Source: PCC-9228 sp964477525
GTDB taxonomy: Bacteria > Cyanobacteriota > Cyanobacteriia > Cyanobacteriales > PCC-9228
Length of the DNA: 64,000 bases
Assembly (NCBI GenBank): GCA_964477525.1
Contig: CAYZHY010000001.1
Span: 34,140 to 98,139 of the forward strand
Direction: 5' to 3'
Shown here: positions 44,001 to 53,048 of the stretch, piece after piece
How the letters are laid out: each line of letters begins with the position of its first letter
Position numbering within the stretch: position 1 is the stretch's first letter
Program-made: the position numbers and the translations under genes
The notes under the pieces: generated by a model
Databases searched by the model: none
The model's input: the letters and a program-made list of their open reading frames with translations, nothing else
Told to the model about the DNA's origin: nothing

Positions 44001-46284
44001 CTTGGCGAATTTGTTCTGCTATTTGAATATTGGGAAAAGCTATAGGAATATTTGTAAGCTTATATTCTTCCACATTGACATTCAAATCGTAGCCAGTAAT
44101 TTGGGGAAGTTCCGCCAAAGCCACACCAATGCTGCCATTGGCGCTAATGCCAGCTTCCGATTCTACAGAAGGAAGTTGCAAAGTGTCTCCATCCCACTTG
44201 AGAGAAACGCTAACTGGACTGTTGAAGATCGGTTGTAAAGATTGGGAACGGAAATTGGGAATGTTAAAGGTGTCCAGAAAACTTGTTTCTATAGGAACTC
44301 GGGACAATTGCAACTGACCGTTGGCTTGAAGGGCACTCCAGGCAAGATTGGTGAGAGAACCACTTACATCAATCGAACTGGTTAGGGTTCCTCGGAGTCT
44401 GGAATCCAGTTTTTGTAAGGCAAGCTGGCGGCTAGCTACCGTAGCTGCAAACTCTCCCGATTCTACAGTTAGGTTTTCAATAGCAATGCTTTGTTGGTCA
44501 ACCAATTGCAACGTAGCATCGCCACTGGCTTGTACGTCGGTAACTTCTTGGGGGATTAAAGGACTGGCTAGCTGAAACTGACCGGAAAATACCGTTGGCT
44601 GCGGGACTCCCAGTTGTTCTAGTTGAAGATTGGCGATCGCGGTACTGGCTTGAATGGCTTGGTCGGTGGGGTCGTCCAGGGAAACTTGAGCGTTCAATTC
44701 CACCGTACCGCCAGCCACTTGGAAATTGGTATTGCGTATATCGAGGCGCTGGCTGCTATAGGCGAGTTCGCCGCTGCCTTCGATGCTGGAACGGCGCAAA
44801 CGCCATTGGGTTTGGACTTGAGGATCGGATGCAGAACCGCGAATTTGCGTGGTAGCATTCAGCCTTCCCAAGCGAACGGGAAGCGTTCCTTCCTGCAAGC
44901 CGCGCACCAAAAAGGGTTCTAAAGGCAAATCTTGCAGGTTGACATCGACATTCAATCCAATGCGATCGCCCAAATTGATGCTACCACCGCCCACGATCGT
45001 GCCGCCGATACTGGGAAAAGCGCGTAGGTTCTGCAATTGAATTTGGCTGCCATCAATTTGAAATTCGCCAGCCACCCGATCCAAGTCTATGAGGGAAGTA
45101 GCGTTGGGTTGGGGAGGATTGCTGGTATAAATTTGAGTGGTTTCGGTGGTACGTAGCTGACCGCGCACAATGGGATTGGCGAGTTGGCCGGTAACGCGAA
45201 CATCAGCAGCCACTTGCGTTGCGATCGCAATGGGAAGGGAAATTTGCGCTACGGATAGAATCTCGGATAGAGGCTGTGGTTCTATATTCGCTGCGATATC
45301 GTAGCGTTGTTGGGATAGATCCACTGTTCCGCCAGCTTGGACGGGAATGCTGCCGTAGTTGAGGGTCGCCTTTTCGATTTGAATTTGCTGTTGCTGCAAG
45401 CTGAGATTCGCTTGCTGTAATTCCACCAATTGGGGAACGTTTTGGATATCGAGGGTGGTTTTTTGCAGCTTGGCCGTTCCCTGGAGGTCGGGTAAGTTAT
45501 CTTCAAAATTCCAGGCGATATCGACATTGGTTTGCAAGCTTCCCGACAAAACCTGCAATCGGTCTTGTAGAAGCGAGGCAGGCAGCAACCTGGCTAAGAC
45601 CGGTAGCTGTAGGTTTTGGCTTTGCAGGTTGCCTTCTAGCTGCGGCGAAGTATTGGCAGATTGGCGAAATTCTCCTGTAACGGTTAATTTCCCCCCAGAA
45701 ATGGGAGCGCCGCTAGCTTGAAATCGAATTTGTTGGTTGTTGTTAGCAAACTGGGTGGAAACTTGAATATCGTGGAAATCCACCGCCTCGCTGCTATAAG
45801 GATCCAAAGTAATGCGCGCATTTTCAGCAGAAACGGCTGTTACTTTCGGTTGGATGGCCCCCGGTTCTTGAAGGTTTAAATCCAGTTGCAGCCACTGTCC
45901 GGGTTGCTGTTGTTCGATGTAAGCTTGGGGATTGACTAAGGTAATGTCTAAGGGCAGAGTACGGTTGGCAAAGACTTGCCAAATGTTAAATTTGACGACC
46001 ACCGAGTCTACAGATGCGCGGTCGGTATTGGTATCGGTCGCTGGTAGGGAAGTTTCGCCAAAAGTTAGCTGGGTTAGGGAAAATTGCTGCAAAGACCCTA
46101 ATTGAACGGGTCGCTGGACGATATTGGACAAACTTTCTGAAACCAAAGGTGCTAGCTGGGTTTTGACCCACCAAGTACCGCCAATAGCAGCGGAAAATAC
46201 GGCGACTCCGGCTACTAAGCTGGTACGGCGCACCCAGATGAGTAAAGTTGATGGTTTCTGGTTGGGTGATGGAGAATTCGTCAT
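41032..46284 (-). CDS. tamB: TamB/DUF490 family translocation-assembly protein
   Basis: Very large (1750-residue) envelope-spanning protein of the AsmA/TamB bridge type, which forms a lipid or protein conduit to the outer membrane. N-terminal membrane anchor at about 17-40 (VRRTSLVAGVAVFSAAIGGTWWV), then a long run of repeating beta strands of the NGSLQLSN type, a Pro/Thr/Glu-rich insertion near residues 865-925, and the C-terminal DUF490 domain ending in LRYRLNENLLLRGSTDLSGESQATVEFELRF, the canonical beta-signal-like end. Cyanobacterial homologues are similarly large and sit opposite Omp85. It is alone on the minus strand, between chaN and the divergent DUF3110 gene. Confidence 0.9.
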   Translation of the reverse strand: MTNSPSPNQKPSTLLIWVRRTSLVAGVAVFSAAIGGTWWVKTQLAPLVSESLSNIVQRPVQLGSLQQFSLTQLTFGETSLPATDTNTDRASVDSVVVKFNIWQVFANRTLPLDITLVNPQAYIEQQQPGQWLQLDLNLQEPGAIQPKVTAVSAENARITLDPYSSEAVDFHDIQVSTQFANNNQQIRFQASGAPISGGKLTVTGEFRQSANTSPQLEGNLQSQNLQLPVLARLLPASLLQDRLQVLSGSLQTNVDIAWNFEDNLPDLQGTAKLQKTTLDIQNVPQLVELQQANLSLQQQQIQIEKATLNYGSIPVQAGGTVDLSQQRYDIAANIEPQPLSEILSVAQISLPIAIATQVAADVRVTGQLANPIVRGQLRTTETTQIYTSNPPQPNATSLIDLDRVAGEFQIDGSQIQLQNLRAFPSIGGTIVGGGSINLGDRIGLNVDVNLQDLPLEPFLVRGLQEGTLPVRLGRLNATTQIRGSASDPQVQTQWRLRRSSIEGSGELAYSSQRLDIRNTNFQVAGGTVELNAQVSLDDPTDQAIQASTAIANLQLEQLGVPQPTVFSGQFQLASPLIPQEVTDVQASGDATLQLVDQQSIAIENLTVESGEFAATVASRQLALQKLDSRLRGTLTSSIDVSGSLTNLAWSALQANGQLQLSRVPIETSFLDTFNIPNFRSQSLQPIFNSPVSVSLKWDGDTLQLPSVESEAGISANGSIGVALAELPQITGYDLNVNVEEYKLTNIPIAFPNIQIAEQIRQDLEGNATLSARLVADSLQDIPEITGDLTLNQFGVRQLAFDRRLEGPIAITSEGIQVRLQGESDRIQVALNEKYIPTSIDVKQDDLTVTGECVDPSAEANRTSQVSDGEKPAVEEPKEASTSPTPSTDQPQQASTLPTPSTEQPTEQEPTEESFSQPPSEICPWFQVQVQQVPLSGWSDRVLGGTLFANINIDWEKLQVAGSLKANKPAIGSPLGRIEAQTFTTQFRYGGKTVSVTDAKLIQGSSQYAFSGGVVLGKDPRFRGELEVVEGYLQDILVALQWFNISDIARGLTPPKYGTAEDVAPQPVGLPNAPLLTQLRRFSEIKYSLKKQIEARKQASPLPPLKTLQGQFNGKIGIEGSLTRGLVADFNLQGEDWSWGTYQVDKFVLQGNFENGKLTLLPLRLERDDILLAFTGNVGGEEQSAQLRVQKFPIGFLQNFVDLPVVDVSGKLNLRASLAGSFDNPQARGEITIADGQVNLTSIKNGFASFNYTDGRLQFGSEVLVSEPEPITLRGNIPIKLPFAKVSPSPNIEMTLVAQDEAMQALNLLTNQVTLQEGTGEVRLDLSGTLQKPVATGNINMNESKFTTPLLSEPLTNVSVQADFAGDRVSVKQITGNYSQGNVRASGVLPLFEPLPTNDPDRENPLNIVLEQIRTNLRGIYRGGVKGNLTIRGHALNPKIGGSITLSNGQVILDPNASAMQTSTASPPPNNEETFVTQFNNLTLTLGNNLRITNPPVLNFVATGDLQVRGTLDGLRPKGTVKLKSGQVNLFTTVFNLQRGHNQTAEFVPEQGLDPILDLRLLASVREFNRRSEITTSNAEISDPALTPNLGELQTVRVQAVIEGPSSELFNNLKLTSSPPRSESEILALIGGGFVDTFGRGESWLAIANLAGSALLTNVDTFVANTLGLSDFRLFPATIPDEESGSSSLALGIEAGVNLPGDLSFSIRKLVPSEDPLDYNLRYRLNENLLLRGSTDLSGESQATVEFELRF

Positions 46285-46824
46285 TGATAGTTGCGATCGC
46301 GGTAGACCAAAAGTAGCCTCCAGAAAGGAGCTTCAATCGTACGGTTGGCTATTGATGCTGGAAGCGGCCTGAACCGCTTATATATTTTGACGTTTTTCGT
46401 TCATTGTATGGTCCATAAGAGAGATTGGCTGCTAGAATCATGGTCAAAAGGATAAGCAGGCAAAGTAGAAGCTTGGTGGGAAAAGGCAAAGTTGCCAACC
46501 AATCTAACGATGGAGTCGCCTGTGAAACCCAGGTATCTGTTCGTCGAAAAAAACGGATACCGCCGGGCACTCGAAAAGGAGTACTCTAGAAGTACCAAAC
46601 GCCGATCCGGAAAGACCGTCTCTATCTCAGTTCGTTCCCACCTGGTGGGACAAGGGGATTCGTCAAACCAAGAATCCGTACTTGTTGAGAGTACGACGTG
46701 TCAAACTGGAATTAGCGTTATTCGCAGTACCTCAAAAGCACTCAAGAACAAAACAACTCGTTTGTTTTTCTGCATGTGCTTAGATTGTTTAGAAGTAGTG
46801 GTGGTTTCAAAAGTTTCATCAACC
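46285..46824. other. 540-bp intergenic region upstream of DUF3110-murQ
   Basis: The frame of the DUF3110 gene is open back to 46492, but these 111 codons have no protein-like features, so I treat them as leader. The palindrome TCCCACC-t-GGTGGGA lies at 46636-46650. No other element is recognised. Confidence 0.5.
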
Positions 46825-47256
46825 ATGCGAGTATATGTTCTGCTCTTTAACGCACGTACGGAGAATGAAGGGATCCATACCCTCAAGGATATGAACTCCC
46901 AACGCAATAAGGTGTTGATGTTTGAATCTGAAGAGGATGCGGCTCGCTACGGAGGCATGCTGGAAGCTCAGGACTTTCCCAATGCTACTGTAGAAGAGAT
47001 TGATGATGAAGAAGTGAAGGAATTTTGTCGCAGTAGCGACTGCGATTGGGAGTTGGTTCCCAAAGGTTCCCTCGCTTTGCCGCCGGAAGCCAATGTAGAA
47101 CAAACGGATTGGACAGAAGAAGGTTCTCAATCTCCAGCCTCGGCAGACTCAGACTCGGAAGAATCGGACGAAACCGAAATGCCAGAACGCGAAAAAACCG
47201 ATATGTCTCCTGAAGAACTAGAACAGGCGCGTCGCCGTCTGGAGGGGTTGCTGTGA
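46825..47256 (+). CDS. DUF3110 domain protein
   Basis: A 143-residue protein. Residues 1-75 form the DUF3110 domain (MRVYVLLFNARTENEGIHTL, FESEEDAARYGGMLEAQDFPNATVEEID, EFCRSSDCDWELVP), common in cyanobacteria and plants and of unknown function. Residues about 85-143 are acidic (EESDETEMPEREKTDMSPEELEQARRRLEGLL). The start is ATG 46825 rather than any upstream in-frame codon because the domain begins there. The TGA stop overlaps the GTG start of murQ by 4 bp, so translation is coupled. Confidence 0.82.
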   Translation: MRVYVLLFNARTENEGIHTLKDMNSQRNKVLMFESEEDAARYGGMLEAQDFPNATVEEIDDEEVKEFCRSSDCDWELVPKGSLALPPEANVEQTDWTEEGSQSPASADSDSEESDETEMPEREKTDMSPEELEQARRRLEGLL

Positions 47257-48161
47257 GCGACCGGGGATATCTGCTGACCGAACAAGCTAATGCCAATAGT
47301 TGGAATCTCGACCAACTCTCTCCCTTGGCTTTGGTGGATCTTTTTGTGCAAGAAGATAGCAAAACGGTGGCCGCGATCGCGCAGACCCGAGAAGCGCTGG
47401 CTGCTGCCATACATACCACAAGTAATGCCATTTGTCAAGGGGGTCGTTTGTTTTATGTGGGGGCCGGTACCAGCGGTCGTTTGGGGGTTTTGGATGCTGC
47501 CGAATGTCCGCCAACTTTTTGTACGCCACCGGAGATGGTCCAGGGAATTCTTGCTGGTGGTGAAGCCGCTTTGGTCCGAAGTTCGGAAAATTTGGAAGAC
47601 CGCTACGAAGACGGCGCGGCAGCCATAGAGGAACGAGAAATTGACAGCCAAGATGTGGTGGTCGGGATTACCGCTGGCGGAACGACGCCCTACGTATTGG
47701 GAGCCCTGGAAGCGGCGCGAAAAGCCAGTGCCAGCACCATTTTCATGACCTGCGTTCCCCCAGAACAAGCCAGTAGTCCTGCCGATCTCGACATTCGCCT
47801 GTTAGTTGGTCCAGAAATTGTGGCTGGATCCACACGCTTGAAAGCAGGCACCGCCACCAAGATGGCTTTAAATATTTTATCCACTGGGGTGATGGTTCGT
47901 CTGGGAAAAGTCTACGGCAACCGCATGGTGGATGTGGCGGCTACCAACGAGAAACTCCGCGATCGCGCTTTGCGAATTTTAATGGATCTAACCGAATTGG
48001 AACGTTCTCAAGCAGCGAGTTTGCTAGCCAACAGCAACAACTCGGTCAAGCTAGCCTTGCTGCGCCACTGGAAAGGCATTTCTCTGCCAGATGCGCAAAC
48101 CCTCCTACAACAGCATCAAGGACATTTGCGAAGAGCTTTGCAAGCCGAAAAAGAGATTTGA
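47253..48161 (+). CDS. murQ: N-acetylmuramic acid 6-phosphate etherase
   Basis: Cleaves the lactyl ether of MurNAc-6-phosphate to GlcNAc-6-phosphate in peptidoglycan recycling. The 302 residues carry an SIS sugar-isomerase fold: LSPLALVDLFVQEDSKTVAAI, GGRLFYVGAGTSGRLGVLDAAECPPTF, GITAGGTTPYVLGALEAAR, GSTRLKAGTATKMALNILSTG and a helical C-terminus. Both active-site Glu regions seem present (AECPPTF and the RLKAGTATK region). Start GTG 47253 overlaps the previous stop. No MurK or AnmK kinase gene is in the window. Confidence 0.94.
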   Translation: MSDRGYLLTEQANANSWNLDQLSPLALVDLFVQEDSKTVAAIAQTREALAAAIHTTSNAICQGGRLFYVGAGTSGRLGVLDAAECPPTFCTPPEMVQGILAGGEAALVRSSENLEDRYEDGAAAIEEREIDSQDVVVGITAGGTTPYVLGALEAARKASASTIFMTCVPPEQASSPADLDIRLLVGPEIVAGSTRLKAGTATKMALNILSTGVMVRLGKVYGNRMVDVAATNEKLRDRALRILMDLTELERSQAASLLANSNNSVKLALLRHWKGISLPDAQTLLQQHQGHLRRALQAEKEI

Positions 48162-48251
48162 TCGATGCTAAGATACCTTCACTGGATAGTTAATAAATTC
48201 CCAATATTCGGGAAAATAGCGTCTTGTACTCGGTGAAATAGGAAATTTCTT

Positions 48252-49793
48252 ATGGATATTGCAACGCAAAATTGGACGACATTAGCCATTTTGCTGGCAG
48301 CCATTGGTATTTTGGTTTGGGGATTTCGGCGATCGCAACCCTACGGAAAAATCGGAATTCTGGCTTGGTTGCAGTCGGTCACCTTAATGGCCCCTTGGCT
48401 GCTTTTTTTCGGGTTGTTGGCTTTTGGAATTGCCCTCAACATCGCCGCCATTTTATTAATATTTCTGGTGTGTACTGGCATTTATATTGTCCTGGGACGG
48501 AAAGTCCGGCAAATGCGCAATACCCAACAGTCGCAAACGCCATCGCAGGTGCAACAAAACCAGTGGCGGCAACAGTCGGATTCTCCAACATCTCCTTGGC
48601 AAGCTTCCTCCGAAACCAATACCGAAGATGAAAGTTTTCGCGCGCCATCAGCCGAACCTACTTCCCAACAGCAACCCACTGGCATTCCCAGTGAAGATTT
48701 GCAGATAATTCAGGGAATCTTTGGCATCGATACCTTTTTTGCTACCGAAACCATTCCCTACCAAGAAGGCGCTATCTTTCGGGGAAATTTACGTAGCGAC
48801 CCAGAGACGGCCTACCAAAGTTTATCGGCTAACTTGCAAAAGCAGATGGGCGATCGCTACCGTTTGTTCCTGGTTAACGACCGAGAAGACAAACCCGTGG
48901 CTATCGTTCTCCCCAGCAAAAACGACCCCCAACCCCTCAATACCGGTCAAAAAGTGTTGGCGGCTGTCTTGTTGCTAGCTACCGTTGCCACCAGCGTGGA
49001 AGCTTTTGGATTTCTCATGGGATTTGATGTCTTTCAAAATCCAGGCCGCCTTAACGAAGTTTGGCCTCTAGCAGTTGGCTTGTGGCTGATTTTGGGAGTT
49101 CACGAACTATTCCATCAAATCTTGGCCAAACGCCGTGGGGTAAAAATGAGTTTTCCCTTTTTCATTCCCACTTGGCAACTAGGGTCTTTTGGCGCTTTAA
49201 ATCGCTTCACCTCTTTACTTCCCAACCGTCAAGTCTTGTTTGATGTGGCTTTTGCCGGTCCGGTGGCTGGTGGTATAACCTCCCTAGCCATACTGATTCT
49301 CGGTTTCTTGCTTTCTCAGGAGGGAAGCCTGTTTCAAATTCCTTCCGAGTTTTTCCAAGGGTCGATTTTGGTGGGAACCATCGCCAAAGTTACCTTGGGT
49401 TCGGCATTGCAACAGTCCGTGGTAGACATTCATCCTTTGGTTCCCATTGGCTGGTTGGGATTGGCGATCGCGGCGCTGAACTTGCTGCCTGCCGGTCAGT
49501 TAGATGGCGGTAGAATTGTCCAAGCCATTTACGGACGCAAAATTGCCAACCGAACTACGGTAGCCACGATTATCTTTTTAGGCGTTGCTTCCTTTTTCAA
49601 TATTTTGGCTTTGTACTGGGCCATTTTGATTTTATTGCTGCAACGCAATTTGGAACGTCCCTGCCAAAACGATCTTTCCGAACCCAACGATGCTAGCGCC
49701 GCGTTGACGCTTTTGGTGTTGTTTTTGGCTTTGGCAACCCTGCTGCCGCTAACGCCTTCTGTTGCCGGTCGTTTGGGAATTGGACCAATGTAA
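48252..49793 (+). CDS. Site-2 protease family (M50) membrane metalloprotease, EGY-like
   Basis: Membrane zinc protease of 513 residues. Two or three N-terminal membrane segments (about 11-30, 42-75), a Gln/Ser/Pro-rich linker with a soluble domain (about 125-225, SEDLQIIQGIFGIDTFFATETIPYQEGAIFRG), then the catalytic transmembrane part. Motif HExxH is present as GVHELFHQ (about residue 282) and the third ligand in LPAGQLDGGRIVQ (about residue 418). This is the layout of plant EGY proteins and their cyanobacterial relatives, which cut regulatory or pigment-complex proteins. Its stop is only 7 bp from that of the convergent exosortase-associated gene. Confidence 0.88.
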   Translation: MDIATQNWTTLAILLAAIGILVWGFRRSQPYGKIGILAWLQSVTLMAPWLLFFGLLAFGIALNIAAILLIFLVCTGIYIVLGRKVRQMRNTQQSQTPSQVQQNQWRQQSDSPTSPWQASSETNTEDESFRAPSAEPTSQQQPTGIPSEDLQIIQGIFGIDTFFATETIPYQEGAIFRGNLRSDPETAYQSLSANLQKQMGDRYRLFLVNDREDKPVAIVLPSKNDPQPLNTGQKVLAAVLLLATVATSVEAFGFLMGFDVFQNPGRLNEVWPLAVGLWLILGVHELFHQILAKRRGVKMSFPFFIPTWQLGSFGALNRFTSLLPNRQVLFDVAFAGPVAGGITSLAILILGFLLSQEGSLFQIPSEFFQGSILVGTIAKVTLGSALQQSVVDIHPLVPIGWLGLAIAALNLLPAGQLDGGRIVQAIYGRKIANRTTVATIIFLGVASFFNILALYWAILILLLQRNLERPCQNDLSEPNDASAALTLLVLFLALATLLPLTPSVAGRLGIGPM

Positions 49794-49800
49794 CATTGTG

Positions 49801-50508
49801 TTAAGGTTTTTCCACAAACGCTTGTTTGTTCAAAGCCGTTTGTACAGTTTTCGCCAGGTTTTTTACCTGAGTTGTATAGTTATCAATATCGTCTAGGGGT
49901 TCGATCGGTAGCATAACGCTAACAGCTACCCACCCCACCCGATCGCCTTGCAACTGCGCCATGCGATCGCGCCAAAACCACTGGCTGGGACTGGCATGAC
50001 CACCGCCATTGGCAAAAGCGTACCACTGCGCGATCGCGAAGGTTTCCGCCGGTTTCCAAGCGCGGTAGTACCTGGCATGGATGCTTTGCGAAGATAGGTC
50101 AACCTGCAGCGACTGGCGGGAATCGGTTTTCCACTGCTGCCACCCATCCACATCGGTCCACTCCACTTGGGGTTGGTCTTTGGCATCGGTTTGAGGTCGC
50201 AGCAGCAAGTAGGCGGTTTGGTCTTGGTTGTTGGCTTGGATTTTTTGAAAGATCCATCGGTGGCCCCCCATCCGTATGGGGTTGGCTTCCACAGTTTCCC
50301 ATCCAGACAGGTCAATTCCCGTTTCCCTTAGCTGCCGCAATCGATCGATGCTATCTACCTGTATGGGATAATCCGACCACAGCCAACGACCTTTAAAATA
50401 GGTGGGAACTACGCCGATGGCAGCGATCGCCATGAGAAAAACCAACAATCCTACTTGAGTGGATTTGTATTTTTGCAGCGCCTGGAAGAACTTAGAAAAA
50501 GAAGACAT
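49801..50508 (-). CDS. Cyanoexosortase-associated protein
   Basis: A 235-residue protein with one N-terminal membrane segment (VGLLVFLMAIAAIGVVPTYF) and a soluble C-terminal domain with WSDYPIQVDSIDRLRQLRETGIDLSGWETVE and GWVAVSVMLPIEPLDDIDNYTTQVKNLA. It matches the partner encoded next to cyanoexosortases, an EpsI-like companion; the subtype A or B cannot be settled, I favour B. It lies 32 bp downstream of the exosortase gene and they certainly form one unit. The molecular role is unknown. Confidence 0.75.
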   Translation of the reverse strand: MSSFSKFFQALQKYKSTQVGLLVFLMAIAAIGVVPTYFKGRWLWSDYPIQVDSIDRLRQLRETGIDLSGWETVEANPIRMGGHRWIFQKIQANNQDQTAYLLLRPQTDAKDQPQVEWTDVDGWQQWKTDSRQSLQVDLSSQSIHARYYRAWKPAETFAIAQWYAFANGGGHASPSQWFWRDRMAQLQGDRVGWVAVSVMLPIEPLDDIDNYTTQVKNLAKTVQTALNKQAFVEKP

Positions 50509-50540
50509 AGTCGTTGGTGCGATCGCTTTGCATTCCCATT

Positions 50541-51422
50541 TTATGCTTCGCTGTCAGCTTGATTGGGAATTTTCTGGTCAATTTTGAACAAACACACGAC
50601 CAACACCCCGAGAACAGCCGCTAAATACAAGTCGCCTCCCAACCCTTCGTGGAACAGGTGGAACAGGCGGTCCATTTGTTTTCCGTACAGAAACGTCAAA
50701 ATGGTATTGCGCAAAATATTTCCCACCACGCTAACCAACACGGCTGTTGCTGCAAACAAACCAATTTTCAAACGCGATCGCCAGGCATTGGTGAGGTACA
50801 ACAATATGAAGGCAATGTAGGTACTGGTTAGCAAGCTTTTCAACCCGGCGCAATGGGGAGCTACTTCTACAATTCTACCGCCCACAAATAAATAAATCTC
50901 CCGTACCGTCACATCAATGGCAAATTGATCGAGAATAAAAGCAGCAACCCCAGCAATAAAACTCTGTAGCGGCTGAATGTAAGGTGCAATCAAATAGGGA
51001 AAGTCATTGGGCGTTGCCAGCCAAACAAATAGCAGCGGAAAGATTTGCAAGCGCAACCCTGGCATTCCTTTCCACCACAGGCAAATCCCCGTTAAAACCA
51101 GGGGAAACGATAAATTCAGCAGGTTGGGAGTGCCTGCGAGATAAAATATCCCACCCAACACCAATAAAATAGCACCCACGGGATGGGCGCGATCGCGCAG
51201 GCGACGCCATTGGTTGCGTTGCTGCCAAACAATATAAGCGGCAAACGGCAAGCCAATAACCCCGTGGCTGAAATATTCGTGTTCGATACTGATGGTTTTG
51301 TTAATCCAACCGTCGTACCAATGAATCAGAAGGGGAAGATAAAGAACGGCTAATACAAACAAAATCCCCACTTCTAAGGGATAGCGCGAGGTATTTTGCA
51401 AAAATTGGCGTTGGGTTTGCAT
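50541..51422 (-). CDS. Cyanoexosortase (exosortase/archaeosortase family)
   Basis: Multi-pass membrane transpeptidase (293 residues from ATG 51422; an upstream TTG would add 9 residues). About eight membrane segments. The exosortase triad is visible: Cys191 in VAPHCAGLKSL, Arg238 in NILRNTILTF and His258 in LFHEGLGG. It recognises PEP-CTERM tails, cleaves and probably transfers proteins to the outside or to a polysaccharide. A probable substrate, the protease at 53049, lies within 3 kb. FSHGVIGLPFAAYIVWQQR is typical of cyanobacterial exosortases. Confidence 0.88.
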   Translation of the reverse strand: MQTQRQFLQNTSRYPLEVGILFVLAVLYLPLLIHWYDGWINKTISIEHEYFSHGVIGLPFAAYIVWQQRNQWRRLRDRAHPVGAILLVLGGIFYLAGTPNLLNLSFPLVLTGICLWWKGMPGLRLQIFPLLFVWLATPNDFPYLIAPYIQPLQSFIAGVAAFILDQFAIDVTVREIYLFVGGRIVEVAPHCAGLKSLLTSTYIAFILLYLTNAWRSRLKIGLFAATAVLVSVVGNILRNTILTFLYGKQMDRLFHLFHEGLGGDLYLAAVLGVLVVCLFKIDQKIPNQADSEA

Positions 51423-51650
51423 GACTTTACTAGATGTTCGGGAAAACAACTGTTTCTAGTTTAAACATTTTTAATCGATATGTTGCTGCATTGTGGTCAA
51501 ACATGGCTGGTACTACCAGTTTTTATATAGATAGATAGCACCCTTTCCCAAATCCGATCTACCAAAAACCCGATTTTCCGGGAATTGCTATCCATGTTAT
51601 CAATAAAGTTTATTGGGTTCTCGGCCAGCAGATTGGGGATAATTTTTGAA

Positions 51651-52856
51651 TTACGATGGCAAACTAGAAGGCGTCGTTTGCCAAAGTTGGGAATCATCGT
51701 TGTTGGTGGAAATTTGTGGCAAGATGGCATCTGCGATCGCTTGGACCACTTGTTGAATTTGGTCGGCTTGCAATCCCGGATACATGGGTAACGATAGTAC
51801 TTGCTGGGATAGGGTTTCCGCGTGGGGAAAATCTCCTTGTTGATAGCCAAGATAGCGATAGGCAGGTTGCAAGTGACAGGGAATGGGATAGTGAATGCCG
51901 GTTTGAATTCCCTTATCGGCGAGGGTTTGCTGCAAGGTATCGCGATCGCAAGGGGAATATTGAGTAACGCGAATTACGTATAGGTGGTAAACGTGACCGC
52001 TACTGCTTTGGTTGCGTATGGGAACGATGCCAAAATCTTGCAACGGTTGCAGGTTGGTGTCGTATTGCTGTGCGGCTGTGTTGCGCGCGCCATTCCAGGC
52101 AGGGAGGTAACGCAATTTGGTGTTCAATACGGCAGCTTGTAGGCTATCCAGACGGCTGTTGGTGCCGATTTCGGCGTGTAAGTATTTTTGTGGTGCGCCG
52201 TAGTTGCGTAACGTTTTGGCTTTTTGTGCGATCGCGGCATCGTTGGTAACAACCGCGCCACCATCGCCAAATCCGCCTAAATTTTTGCTGGGATAAAAGC
52301 TAAAAGCGGCTGCCATTCCCACCGAACCGGCGGTATAGCCTTCTCGCTGTGCCAAGTGTGCCTGGGCCGCATCTTCAAATACGATGAGATTGTGGGTAGC
52401 GGCAAAATCTTGTAGCTGCTGCGGCGATACCATCTGACCGTATAAATGTACTGGAACGATGGCACGGGTTTTGTGGGTAACGGCTTGGTTGGCGGCTTCT
52501 AGGTCGATTAAAGCAGTTTCTGGGTCGCAATCGGTCAAAACCGGTACGGCATTTGCTTTTAAAATCCCCATGAGGGTAGCAACGAACGTGTTGGCGGGTA
52601 AAATGACTTCGTCGCCGGCTTTGATGCCGCAGGCTTGCAAACCAATGGCGATCGCGTCGGTACCGCATCCCACACCAACACCATATTCTACACCACAAGC
52701 GGCGGCAAATTCGGCTTCAAAATCTCGTACTGCTTGACCCAACACAAAATCTCCCCGTTGCAAAACATTTTGCATTGCTTGTGCCAATTCTCCTTCGATG
52801 GGTTGGTGGCACAAGTCAAGGTTTACAAAGGGAACAGTTCTTTGGGAATTATCCAT
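51651..52856 (-). CDS. DegT/DnrJ/EryC1/StrS aminotransferase
   Basis: PLP enzyme of 401 residues that aminates keto-sugars for surface polysaccharides. Motifs: FVNLDLCHQPIEGEL, GVGVGCGTDAIAIGLQA, VILPANTFVATLMGILKANAVPVLTD, EDAAQAHLA, and catalytic Lys191 in FSFYPSKNLGGFGDGGAVVT. The C-terminal SHVYHLYVIRV and YPIPCHLQPAYRYLGYQQGDFPHAE are also typical. The last residues after about 375 are a low-complexity tail. It lies on the same strand as the exosortase gene, 229 bp upstream, and fits an exopolysaccharide neighbourhood. Confidence 0.9.
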   Translation of the reverse strand: MDNSQRTVPFVNLDLCHQPIEGELAQAMQNVLQRGDFVLGQAVRDFEAEFAAACGVEYGVGVGCGTDAIAIGLQACGIKAGDEVILPANTFVATLMGILKANAVPVLTDCDPETALIDLEAANQAVTHKTRAIVPVHLYGQMVSPQQLQDFAATHNLIVFEDAAQAHLAQREGYTAGSVGMAAAFSFYPSKNLGGFGDGGAVVTNDAAIAQKAKTLRNYGAPQKYLHAEIGTNSRLDSLQAAVLNTKLRYLPAWNGARNTAAQQYDTNLQPLQDFGIVPIRNQSSSGHVYHLYVIRVTQYSPCDRDTLQQTLADKGIQTGIHYPIPCHLQPAYRYLGYQQGDFPHAETLSQQVLSLPMYPGLQADQIQQVVQAIADAILPQISTNNDDSQLWQTTPSSLPS

Positions 52857-53048
52857 AATTGTTAACGATGGGTAACTGTCAGCGGAGGAATATTTTCCCC
52901 CTTATTCTGTTATGGGTCATATACCGCGATTTTGAGCCAACCAATGGATAAAGTTTTCGTAAAGTTGGCGCGATCGCGGTTAAATTTTTGACGATCGCGC
53001 CAGCAACCGTTTGGTTCAACCTACTGATGGTAGGATGGCCTATCGAAA

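Noticed and set aside
46492..46824. N-terminal extension of the DUF3110 gene
   Set aside because: Frame is open, but the 111 codons have no protein-like pattern, and the DUF3110 domain begins exactly at ATG 46825.
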